This document shows positions 1 through 6,844 of a stretch of DNA of 17,428 nt, piece by piece. The translations under genes were made by a program, and so were the position numbers. Source of the DNA: Syntrophaceae bacterium CG2_30_49_12 (GTDB taxonomy: Bacteria; Desulfobacterota; Syntrophia; Syntrophales; CG2-30-49-12). The stretch's first letter is position 1; each line of letters opens with the position of its first letter. The notes under the pieces are model-generated. The model worked only from the letters and a program-made list of their open reading frames with translations, did no database searches and was not told the origin of the DNA. The stretch spans positions 1 through 17,428 of the forward strand of contig MNZP01000153.1 of assembly GCA_001873675.1 (NCBI GenBank), given 5' to 3'.

Positions 1-8
1 AATCTGTT

Positions 9-17
9 CCTCCTCCC
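9..17 (-). promoter_or_regulatory. Probable RBS of a minus-strand gene beyond the left edge
   Basis: Read on the minus strand, this stretch is GGGAGGAGG, a strong Shine-Dalgarno match, and only eight more bases follow before the window ends. That is the spacing expected if a minus-strand gene starts just outside. Bases 1-10 and 30-38 are also inverted repeats of each other (AATCTGTTCC against GGACAGATT, one bulge), so the RBS would sit in a hairpin loop. No start codon is visible, so this is inference. Confidence 0.35.
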
Positions 18-109
18 TTTGTCTTTGCTGGACAGATTATGCACAAGGATATATCACCTATCAATATCTAATTGCTGTTGTAGGGTTAAAACCGGAAAAT
101 CAAAGATTT

Positions 110-286
110 TCGTAACTATTCAGCCACCAAGGCACAAAGACCCAAAGAGAAGATGGATATAAATTGAATAACGGAGTTTTCTCATTAATTTCAATGTTCC
201 ATGCATTAAAAAGGCTATTATAAAGAATTAATTCTATAATCTTGGTGCCTTGGTGCCTTTGTGGCAAGATACCTGAGTAGTTACGA
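110..286. repeat. MITE-like inverted-repeat element
   Basis: The ends are 14-bp inverted repeats: TCGTAACTATTCAG at 110-123, and the reverse complement of TCGTAACTACTCAG at 273-286, with one mismatch. Just inside lie imperfectly inverted blocks built from the words CCACAAAG, GGCACAAAG and GGCACCAAG (about 124-150 and 241-264). GATTTT stands at both outer edges (105-110 and 285-290) and may be a target-site duplication, though it partly overlaps the inverted repeat. The interior is AT-rich with no credible reading frame. The rest of 1-363 shows nothing beyond the left-edge RBS; bases 287-363 are plain spacer downstream of the oxidoreductase gene. Confidence 0.6.
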
Positions 287-363
287 TTTTATTATGAGAT
301 AGAGGGTGTAAATACTGTAAGAAAACTTGATCCCCTATCGAATATGGCGCTCTTAAGACGCGA

Positions 364-1476
364 TCAGGTAGAAGACCGAATCAGGGACGAAACGTACCTG
401 GCGATGGGAATACAGGACGTCAAACCAGGGGATTCGATGCCGATGAGGTTGATCAGACCGGGAAATCCCGCATCTCTTTCATCCTTAATCACAAAATCCC
501 CGTAAGGATCACCGGGGCCCTGCAGCTTCGGCCGGATGCCGCTCATCTCAGGTTGGAGAGAATCCATCATGATCCCGGGTAAATATTTTCTCATGGACTG
601 ATAAAACAACACCTTTCTGGATTCATCAACATGGCATTCGAGGGTATTGACGTACTGGCTGTCCGGTCCGAATCGCACACGGTCTCCGAGATCCACTGTG
701 GCATGAATACCAAGGTTTTCGTTGTTATCTGCAGGAACGGGGTAGATCAGGTGGTGAAGTTTCGGGGACGGAGAGAGGGAAAAGTAATTCCCCTTACAAT
801 ACTTTAAGCGATAATCCATCTGATCAACGTCAATTCCGGCAAGTGCGGCAATCCTGTCGGCATAAAGGCCGGCGCTGTTGATCAGAACTTTAGTCTGGAA
901 ACGGTATTCCCCTTTGTTAATTTCTACGTTGTACATATTACCGTCAAATTGGATGGCTGTCACTTCTGAGTGAAAGGCCACGACGGCCCCGTTGTTTTCC
1001 GCCCCCAGATAGAGGGAACGCATCAGGCCATGGCTGTCAACGATACCGCTGGATGGAGAAAAGAGGGCAGCTTTTACTCTCACCTCCGGCTCCAGGGTCT
1101 GGATTTGCATTTTCCCCAGAAAGGCGAGGTCATCAACACCATTTTCTTCCGCTCGTTCCTTGATTTTTCCCAGGGCCTCGCATTCATCATCACTGGTAGC
1201 GACGATCAGTTTTCCTATCCTCTTATGGTGAATATTCCGTTTCTTACAGATTTCATAAAGTAAACGGTTTCCCTGGACACAGAGAGTTGACTTCAGGAAC
1301 CCGGCAGGATAGTAGATGCCTGCGTGGATGACCTCACTGTTGCGGCTGCTCGTTTCCTGACCGTAAGTAACGTTTTTTTCCACGAGTAAAACTCGGCGAA
1401 ATGCGGTGGAAATTTCCTCCGCAATCGCCAGGCCGACTACACCAGCGCCAATGATAGTAATGTTAAAGGCATCCAT
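364..1476 (-). CDS. lhgO: LhgO-like FAD-dependent L-2-hydroxyacid (L-2-hydroxyglutarate) oxidoreductase
   Basis: A 370-residue protein of the DAO/FAD oxidoreductase superfamily, the normal length for LhgO/L2HGDH. Residues 10-15 (GAGVVG) form the dinucleotide-binding turn near the N-terminus. They are followed by the family signature ETSSRNSEVIHAGIYYP at about residues 41-57 and by a C-terminal FAD-contacting region that includes SGIRPKL. Family members oxidise L-2-hydroxyglutarate to 2-oxoglutarate and pass electrons to quinone. The ATG directly abuts the stop of the UDP-glucose dehydrogenase gene (TAAATG), and no good Shine-Dalgarno precedes it, so translation is probably coupled. It is last in the nucleotide-sugar operon. 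Its pairing with UDP-sugar enzymes is unexplained and the substrate may differ from hydroxyglutarate. The family call is firm; the substrate is inferred. Confidence 0.85.
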   Translation of the reverse strand: MDAFNITIIGAGVVGLAIAEEISTAFRRVLLVEKNVTYGQETSSRNSEVIHAGIYYPAGFLKSTLCVQGNRLLYEICKKRNIHHKRIGKLIVATSDDECEALGKIKERAEENGVDDLAFLGKMQIQTLEPEVRVKAALFSPSSGIVDSHGLMRSLYLGAENNGAVVAFHSEVTAIQFDGNMYNVEINKGEYRFQTKVLINSAGLYADRIAALAGIDVDQMDYRLKYCKGNYFSLSPSPKLHHLIYPVPADNNENLGIHATVDLGDRVRFGPDSQYVNTLECHVDESRKVLFYQSMRKYLPGIMMDSLQPEMSGIRPKLQGPGDPYGDFVIKDERDAGFPGLINLIGIESPGLTSCIPIARYVSSLIRSST

Positions 1477-2850
1477 TTAAAAATGAGTCAATGCAGGTTT
1501 GCCGATAGGATAAACGTTGAAGCCTATTTCAAATAATCTTTTATGGTCAAGGATATTTCTGCCATCAAAGATAAAAGCCGGTTTGGCCATGTTGTCGTAG
1601 ATCTTCTGAAAATCGAGATCCCGGTAGATATCCCATTCTGTAAGCACCGCTACGGCATGACAACCCTGGGCCGCCTCGTGTGGATCAAGGACGTAACTGA
1701 TCTTTCCGGCGATTCCCTCCAGATCGGCCCCGGCATTTTTCAGGGCCTTCGGATCGGAAATAACGACCTCTGCCTGTTCTTCCAAGAGCCTTCCGGCGAT
1801 AACAATAGCGGGGCTTTCCCTCGTATCGCCGGTATTGGCTTTGAAGGCAAAACCAAGAAGGCATATTCTCTTCCCGGTTAAAGTATTGAACATGGCGCTT
1901 AACATGTTCGCTATGAAACGGTCATTCTGGTATTGGTTGATCTTAACAACGCCCTCCCAGTAATCGGCAACCTCGTTAAGACCGTAATGCCGGCAAAGGT
2001 AAACAAGGCTCAAGATATCCTTTTTAAAACAGGAACCGCCGAAACCGACACTGGCGTTTAAGAATTTATTGCCCAGCCGGCTGTCCATCCCCACTACCGT
2101 GGCCACCTCTGTGATGTCGGCATCTGCTCTCTCACAGAGGGCGGAGATGGCATTGATGGAAGATATCCTCTGCGCCAGGAAGGCGTTTGCAACCAGCTTG
2201 GAAAGCTCACTGCTCCAGATGCTGGAGGTGATGATGCGTTCTTGGGGCACCCAGTGGGCATAAATTTCCACTATTGTATCCCGGGCCATGATACCGCTTT
2301 CCGTATCCCTGTAACCTATGAGAACACGATCAGGATTTTCCAGATCTCTCAGCGCCGTGCCTTCAGATAGAAATTCAGGGTTTGAAAGGACATCAAAATG
2401 GACTGTTTTGTTGTTGGATAAAATTCTTTCCATGGCCAAAGCGGTTTTAACGGGGAGGGTCCCCTTTTCGATGACGATTTTGGGTGATTGAGAATACTGA
2501 AGAATCTGTCTGGCCGTTTTTTCCCAGTACTGGAGATCGGCGGCCATGCCTGCCCCAACGCCAAAAACCTTGGTCGGTGTATTAACGCTGACAAAAATGA
2601 TGTCGTTTTCTCTTATGCCGGCCTCGATATCGGCGCCGAAAAAAAGGTTTTTCCCCCGGGTAGCGGCAATAACGGCATCAAGCCCGGGTTCGTAAAGGGG
2701 AAGATCATCAGAATTCCATGCGGCAATCCGCTGATGATTAATATCCACTACGGTAACTTTACATGTCGGACATTTGTAAGCAATCATGGCCATGCTTGGA
2801 CCGCCAACATAACCGGCGCCGATACAGAGAATATTCTTTTCGTATTTCAT
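1477..2850 (-). CDS. ugd: UDP-glucose 6-dehydrogenase, animal-type
   Basis: A 457-residue NAD-dependent dehydrogenase that oxidises UDP-glucose twice to UDP-glucuronate. The Rossmann motif GAGYVG is at residues 11-16. NPEFLSEGTAL lies in the middle, and the catalytic cysteine is C274 in GFGGSCFKKD. The C-terminal NAD/UDP domain has LGFAFKANTGDTRESPA. The sequence is closer to animal UGDH than to short bacterial Ugd: it shares motifs such as AWNSDDLPLYEPGL, GKNLFF and SVNTPTK, and its catalytic cysteine lies two positions from the human C276. The start is preceded by AGGAAACGGG. The gene begins 17 bp after the decarboxylase stop and abuts lhgO, so the three genes form one operon. Its product is the substrate of the upstream gene's enzyme. 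I see no defects. Confidence 0.96.
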   Translation of the reverse strand: MKYEKNILCIGAGYVGGPSMAMIAYKCPTCKVTVVDINHQRIAAWNSDDLPLYEPGLDAVIAATRGKNLFFGADIEAGIRENDIIFVSVNTPTKVFGVGAGMAADLQYWEKTARQILQYSQSPKIVIEKGTLPVKTALAMERILSNNKTVHFDVLSNPEFLSEGTALRDLENPDRVLIGYRDTESGIMARDTIVEIYAHWVPQERIITSSIWSSELSKLVANAFLAQRISSINAISALCERADADITEVATVVGMDSRLGNKFLNASVGFGGSCFKKDILSLVYLCRHYGLNEVADYWEGVVKINQYQNDRFIANMLSAMFNTLTGKRICLLGFAFKANTGDTRESPAIVIAGRLLEEQAEVVISDPKALKNAGADLEGIAGKISYVLDPHEAAQGCHAVAVLTEWDIYRDLDFQKIYDNMAKPAFIFDGRNILDHKRLFEIGFNVYPIGKPALTHF

Positions 2851-2867
2851 CCCGTTTCCTGTTCCTT

Positions 2868-3812
2868 TTACGACTTATGTTTAATGATGTTGCGGAAGTA
2901 AGCGATAGTTTTTTCCAGCCCCTCATTCAGCTCTACCCGTGGTTGCCAGCCAAGCATGTCCATTGCCAGAGAGATATCCGGTTTTCGCTGCCTGGGATCC
3001 CCCTCGGGAAGCGCTTTAAAAGCGATCATCGAGCGGCTGCCCGTCATGCGGATTACCATTTCTGCCAGTTCCCGAATCGTAAATTCGGCAGGGTTGCCAA
3101 TGTTTACAGGACCAGGAAAATTATCAGGCATATCCATCATCCTGATCAGGCCTTCAATCAAATCGGTGATATAACAGAAAGATCTGGTCTGGGATCCATC
3201 CCCGTAAACGGTGATTTCTTCGCCTTTTAAGGCCTGAACGATAAAGTTACTCACGACGCGTCCATCATTTACGGCCATCCGTGGGCCGTAAGTATTAAAT
3301 ATTCTAACGATTTTTACATTAACCCCGTTCTGTCGGCGGTAGTCCATCATCAGGCATTCGGCGGTTCTTTTCCCCTCGTCATAACAGCTTCTTATACCTA
3401 TCGGGTTAACCCTGCCCCAATAGTCTTCCCTCTGGGGATGAATATCGGGATCGCCATAGACCTCCGAGGTGGAGGCCAGGAGAATCTTTGCCTTAACTCG
3501 CTTTGCCAATCCGAGGGTATTGATGGTACCCATCACGTTGGTCTTGATGGTTTTGATAGGGTTGTACTGATAATAGACAGGAGAGGCCGGACAGGCCAGG
3601 TGGTATATCTGTTCTACTTCCAGGTAAATCGGGTTAATGATGTCGTGCCGAATCATCTCAAAATGGGGATTTTGCAGGAGATGGATAATATTGTTCTTAC
3701 TGCCGGTGAAAAAATTATCGAGGCAGAGGACTTCGTTACCCTGTTCTATAAGTCGCTCGCAGAGGTGTGAACCTAAAAAGCCGGCGCCACCGGTGATAAG
3801 AATTTGTTTCAT
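2868..3812 (-). CDS. uxs: UDP-glucuronate decarboxylase (UDP-xylose synthase)
   Basis: A 314-residue extended SDR enzyme that converts UDP-glucuronate to UDP-xylose. Residues 8-14 (GGAGFLG) are the NAD-binding turn. The catalytic pair is Y144 and K148 in SCYDEGK. Family markers include the ACPASP segment, [17 protein letters not shown] and the [11 protein letters not shown] loop. The frame is open for 20 more codons upstream, but I chose the ATG at 3812 because it begins the conserved [11 protein letters not shown] and has GGAGA six bases before it. It is the first gene of the operon with ugd and lhgO, so UDP-xylose for glycan or lipopolysaccharide synthesis is the expected output. No glycosyltransferase lies in the window to say where the xylose goes. 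Confidence 0.95.
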   Translation of the reverse strand: MKQILITGGAGFLGSHLCERLIEQGNEVLCLDNFFTGSKNNIIHLLQNPHFEMIRHDIINPIYLEVEQIYHLACPASPVYYQYNPIKTIKTNVMGTINTLGLAKRVKAKILLASTSEVYGDPDIHPQREDYWGRVNPIGIRSCYDEGKRTAECLMMDYRRQNGVNVKIVRIFNTYGPRMAVNDGRVVSNFIVQALKGEEITVYGDGSQTRSFCYITDLIEGLIRMMDMPDNFPGPVNIGNPAEFTIRELAEMVIRMTGSRSMIAFKALPEGDPRQRKPDISLAMDMLGWQPRVELNEGLEKTIAYFRNIIKHKS

Positions 3813-3840
3813 TATTTCTCCATATCTATAATATAATATA

Positions 3841-3869
3841 TCTAAATATAAACAATACTTGTCTGTCAA
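3841..3869 (-). promoter_or_regulatory. Possible promoter of the uxs-ugd-lhgO operon
   Basis: On the minus strand a perfect -35 box TTGACA lies at 3864-3869. At 17-bp spacing the -10 hexamer is a poor TTTAGA (3841-3846), set in a long A/T run of TATATT and TATAAT-like words reaching 3822. The stretch lies 30-57 bases upstream of the chosen uxs start, between divergently transcribed genes. The -35 match is direct; the exact -10 is uncertain. Confidence 0.35.
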
Positions 3870-3920
3870 CAAAAATCATAAATTCTGACCAAAAGATTGT
3901 GCGGTTCTCGAGGTAATCTT

Positions 3921-4808
3921 ATGTATGCACCAGATAAGGTTTTGCATAGAGGTGTCCTGTATGTGGTGGCGACCCCCATCGGGAACCTGGAGGACATTAC
4001 CCTGCGGGCAATAAGGATTCTCAGGGAAGTCCAACTTATCGCCGCCGAGGATACCCGGAGGACTAAAAAATTTTTGCACGCCCATGAAATTCATACCCCC
4101 CTGACCAGCCTTTACGATCAAATCGAAGACAAAAAAAGCAGCTTTCTGATTTCTAAGCTGAATGAGGGCATGAATGTAGCCTATGTATCTGATGCGGGAA
4201 CGCCCGGTATATCAGACCCAGGATATGTATTGATCAGGCAGGCGATTGCGAATGCCATCAGGGTTGTTCCCATTCCTGGCGTGTCGGCCGTTATTGCTGC
4301 GCTGAGTGTCTCCGGCTTGCCAATGAATAGTTTTGTGTTTGGCGGGTTTTTGCCTTCAAGACCCGTCAAACGAAGGCAATTTCTCATGTCAATGAAGAAT
4401 GAGACGAGGACTATGGTCTTTTATGAGTCTCCTAAAAGACTGATGTCAACACTTCACGATGTGAAAGAGATTTTAGGAGACAGGGAAGTCGTTATTTCGA
4501 GAGAGTTGACCAAGGTCTTTGAGGAAATATTACGAGGTCGTGTTGGTGAAGTGATCAGCTTATTGCAGGACGGAGTTGTCAAGGGAGAAGTGACACTGCT
4601 CATCGCAGGAAAGAAAAAGCTGTTATGTTCCGATGACGAGATCCGCGTCCGATTCAAGCAACTGCAGGAAAATACAGGCTTCACACGGCGTGACATCATA
4701 GATACGATTGCCGGGGAAATGGGGGTGTCAAGGAAAAGGGTATACCGGGAAGTGATTAAAGCTGGAGATAAATTACCGATCAGACAAGGTAGCCCTGTTT
4801 CAGGTTGA
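3921..4808 (+). CDS. rsmI: 16S rRNA (cytidine1402-2'-O)-methyltransferase
   Basis: A 295-residue SAM-dependent methyltransferase of the tetrapyrrole-methylase fold that 2'-O-methylates C1402 in the decoding centre of 16S rRNA. Diagnostic segments run in family order: VVATPIGNLEDITLRA near the N-terminus, AAEDTRRT, VSDAGTPGISDPG, VPIPGVSAVIAALSVSGLP, FGGFLPSR, FYESPKR and SRELTKVFEE. The C-terminal tail ends in a helix-turn-helix-like segment around RRDIIDTIAGEMGVSRKRVY. A TTG lies eight codons upstream, but the ATG at 3921 has GAGG at good spacing and starts the family-length protein. Its last 29 bases overlap the convergent radical SAM gene. Confidence 0.96.
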   Translation: MYAPDKVLHRGVLYVVATPIGNLEDITLRAIRILREVQLIAAEDTRRTKKFLHAHEIHTPLTSLYDQIEDKKSSFLISKLNEGMNVAYVSDAGTPGISDPGYVLIRQAIANAIRVVPIPGVSAVIAALSVSGLPMNSFVFGGFLPSRPVKRRQFLMSMKNETRTMVFYESPKRLMSTLHDVKEILGDREVVISRELTKVFEEILRGRVGEVISLLQDGVVKGEVTLLIAGKKKLLCSDDEIRVRFKQLQENTGFTRRDIIDTIAGEMGVSRKRVYREVIKAGDKLPIRQGSPVSG

Positions 4809-5919
4809 AGATAATCCCTTCCACGTCTTTACCGCTCCCCTTTATCTGCTGGAGCAGCCTTTCCATGCTGGCCCGTTTTGTCGGATGGTAGAGGTCAGAA
4901 AGGCCATTGTAGTGGCCGCTCCTCCTGCCCAAACGATAGATGAGCCTTTCTTCCGGCGGAAGGGAGAGGTATCGGTTGATTACCGCCAGGATCTTCTCCT
5001 TATCCTCCGGCAGTTTGCCCTCAACATCGGGGAGGAGGTTCTCGACATGATCACTTAAGAGATTACTGCTAACACTTAAGTTCTTCACAAATTCGGCTAT
5101 TTCCATAACCACTTCGTCGTCGGAGAGGAGCTCGAACTCGCCGCTCTTGTACTTTTCATAGAGGGGAAGGTCTTCTCTCAAAACCAGGGAACGGAGACGG
5201 ATAAAATCCGGGTTTATTTCGTTAATTACCCTTGCCGTTTCGAGGGCATGTTTCTGCGACCGCTTTTTCCCCCCCAGACCTGGCATGACATACTCTGAGA
5301 GAGAGATACCGGAGGCGACGACATTTTGTCCGGCCCTGATGTGTTCCTCGGCAGTTGCCCCTTTCCGGACATATTTCAGTACCTCATTACAGCCGCTTTC
5401 GATGCCGATGTGCAACCTTGAAAGTCCGGCCGCGTGAATTTCTTTTAACTCTTCCAGGGATTTGTGGGCCGTTACCTTTGAACTCCCGTAGGAAGTGATA
5501 CGATCAATGGTAGGCAGCATCTGTTTTAAAAATTTCAATACCTCTACCATATCAGGGGTGCGCAGGACGATACTGTTGGCATCCTGCAAAAATACCGTCT
5601 TGCCGCCATAGAACAGCCACAGCGAAACCATCCAGAAACTTTCATTAGGAGGGTTTTCGTGGACACGGGCTGCCGCCCTTTTGTTTTCCTCGTTTCCGTT
5701 TCCCCCGGAGAGGACATATATTTTTTCTTGAATTGTTTTTACCGTTTCAATGTCCTTTTTAATTTCCTCCACCGTTCTTATAGAGAACTTCTTCCCCTTG
5801 TTAGTGGTGCAGAACTCGCACCTGTTCCAGGGGCAGCTTCTGGTCAGGCGGAGAAGCAGGGAATGAGCCTCACTGGGCGGCCGGGAGGGACCCATCTCAA
5901 AGCTTGGATATTCTTCCAT
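4780..5919 (-). CDS. Radical SAM protein of unknown substrate
   Basis: A 379-residue radical SAM protein. The cluster-binding cysteines are C29, C34 and C37 in SCPWNRCEFC, which is CX4CX2C rather than the usual CX3CX2C. Later segments fit a TIM-barrel radical SAM enzyme: SLWLFYGGKTVFLQDAN, then RLHIGIESGCNEVL and the glycine-rich MPGLGGKKRSQ. The final third (about 270-379) is helical and charged and I do not recognise it. No B12-binding or TRAM domain is seen, so this is not a methylthiotransferase. I used the ATG at 5919; a GTG one codon upstream is also possible. The gene stands alone, and a 62-bp dispersed repeat begins 34 bases upstream of its start. Product and substrate are unknown. 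Confidence 0.85.
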   Translation of the reverse strand: MEEYPSFEMGPSRPPSEAHSLLLRLTRSCPWNRCEFCTTNKGKKFSIRTVEEIKKDIETVKTIQEKIYVLSGGNGNEENKRAAARVHENPPNESFWMVSLWLFYGGKTVFLQDANSIVLRTPDMVEVLKFLKQMLPTIDRITSYGSSKVTAHKSLEELKEIHAAGLSRLHIGIESGCNEVLKYVRKGATAEEHIRAGQNVVASGISLSEYVMPGLGGKKRSQKHALETARVINEINPDFIRLRSLVLREDLPLYEKYKSGEFELLSDDEVVMEIAEFVKNLSVSSNLLSDHVENLLPDVEGKLPEDKEKILAVINRYLSLPPEERLIYRLGRRSGHYNGLSDLYHPTKRASMERLLQQIKGSGKDVEGIIFNLKQGYLV

Positions 5920-5953
5920 CACAGACTCTCATACGAAATAATTTAATAGTATA

Positions 5954-6015
5954 GGAATTTCCATTTTAAATAACTTTAGGCACTTTAAACTTTAGATCAC
6001 TTTAGGCACTTAACT
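5954..6015 (-). repeat. 62-bp dispersed repeat, copy A (upstream of the radical SAM gene)
   Basis: These 62 bases recur at 17343-17404 with 60 identities and no gaps. The element starts with GGAATTTCC and then has the word ACTTTAGGCACTT twice, 26 bp apart (5973 and 5999), with a related CTTTAG word between. On the minus strand it lies between the gene start (5919) and anything further upstream, in the same orientation and position as copy B relative to ftsK. It has no coding capacity. It could be a mobile MITE-like unit, a regulator binding site or a promoter cassette; the sequence does not decide. Confidence 0.8.
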
Positions 6016-6047
6016 TGTCATTATAAAATTATGCAGGGAAAAATCAA

Positions 6048-6062
6048 GGCCAATATTTCCTT
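6048..6062 (+). repeat. Left 15-bp direct repeat bounding the PRTase-hydrolase-ETF block
   Basis: GGCCAATATTTCCTT here is repeated exactly at 9588-9602, and the bases on either side differ. The two copies enclose the phosphoribosyltransferase, the hydrolase and the ETF remnants and nothing else. The last two bases overlap the -35 box of the promoter that reads into the block. No integrase or transposase is present, so an att-site or insertion-scar reading is inference. Confidence 0.55.
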
Positions 6063-6089
6063 GACACACAAGTCCATTCTGCTTATACT
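6061..6089 (+). promoter_or_regulatory. Sigma70-type promoter for the PRTase operon
   Basis: A perfect -35 TTGACA (6061-6066), a 17-base spacer, then a -10 TATACT (6084-6089) that differs from consensus at one position. Transcription would start near 6096, about 68 bases before the PRTase start codon. Confidence 0.75.
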
Positions 6090-6090
6090 T

Positions 6091-6132
6091 CCCCCGTCAA
6101 AAAGAATATCTTATCAACAACTTGACCGGGGG
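6091..6132 (+). promoter_or_regulatory. Inverted repeat at the PRTase transcription start
   Basis: CCCCCGTCAA (6091-6100) pairs with TTGACCGGGGG (6122-6132), leaving one bulged base and a 21-base loop. It begins two bases after the -10 box, so it spans the predicted start site and leader. A palindromic operator or a leader hairpin are both possible. It has no T-run, so it is not an intrinsic terminator. Confidence 0.5.
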
Positions 6133-6163
6133 TAGATAATACTAAACTTGAAGGATGTGCATC

Positions 6164-6844
6164 ATGGGAAAATTACTGGTTTTATCTCGAGGCTCGGAAC
6201 GTTTCGGGGATCGGGTTGAGGCGGGGCAGTTGCTGGCCCGTGAACTGGGCTATTTGTCAGGCAAAGATCCGGTCATACTGGCGATCCCGCGCGGGGGCAT
6301 CATCATCGGGCAGGAATTGGCTGCAGCGCTGCACGGGAAGTTGGATGTGGTTTTAGCGCACAAGCTGCGCACGCCGGGACATGAAGAACTGGCGATGGGC
6401 GCTATCGGCGAGGACGGGAGCGTCTTTATCAACCGGATGGCGGTCCGGCAACTGGGGATAGATGATCGCGATATCGAAGAGGAAAAACAGATTCAGTGGG
6501 CCGAGCTGATGCGCCGATCCCAGATCATCAGGGAGATTCGTCCCAAGGTGCCGCTCAAAGGCAGGCAAGTGGTGATTACCGACGACGGGATCGCCACCGG
6601 TTCAACCGCCATAGCGGCTTTGCAGGCAGTGCGTCATGAACAGCCCGCCCGGCTCATTGCCGCCATGCCGGTAGGTTCGGAGGATACGGTGCGTAGAATT
6701 GCGGAGGAAGTGGACGAGATGATCTGCCTCCGGGTGCCAAGGGATTTCATGGCTGTGGGACAATTCTATAGGCAATTCGACCAGGTGAGCGATCAGGAGA
6801 TGTTGACCATCCTCAGGAAGACTGCATCCGGGGAGGTAGCGTAG
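6164..6844 (+). CDS. Phosphoribosyltransferase-family protein
   Basis: A 226-residue type I phosphoribosyltransferase domain. The PRPP-binding motif VVITDDGIATGST is at about residues 136-148. Earlier come the AIPRGGIIIG segment and KLRTPGHEELAMGAIGEDG, typical of the stand-alone family related to predicted PRTases that are often found with, or fused to, dienelactone-hydrolase-like proteins. Substrate and reaction are not known for this family. The start at 6164 is preferred to an ATG nine bases upstream because AAGGA stands eight bases before it and directly overlaps the earlier one. The stop is followed at once by the hydrolase ATG. This gene is clearly more G+C-rich than the preceding genes: bases 6361-6420 hold 40 G/C of 60, against 23 of 60 in 4381-4440 within rsmI. 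Confidence 0.88.
   Translation: MGKLLVLSRGSERFGDRVEAGQLLARELGYLSGKDPVILAIPRGGIIIGQELAAALHGKLDVVLAHKLRTPGHEELAMGAIGEDGSVFINRMAVRQLGIDDRDIEEEKQIQWAELMRRSQIIREIRPKVPLKGRQVVITDDGIATGSTAIAALQAVRHEQPARLIAAMPVGSEDTVRRIAEEVDEMICLRVPRDFMAVGQFYRQFDQVSDQEMLTILRKTASGEVA

Noticed and set aside
110..286. CRISPR-like array of CACAAAG/CACCAAG words
   Set aside because: The words are short, irregularly spaced and partly inverted; there are no unique spacers of constant length.
347..361. Palindrome around TCTTAAGA just after the lhgO stop
   Set aside because: It has no loop and no T-run, so it is not a convincing terminator; probably chance.
2488..2901. Plus-strand frames antisense to ugd and uxs
   Set aside because: They lie within strongly conserved genes on the other strand and show no family features.
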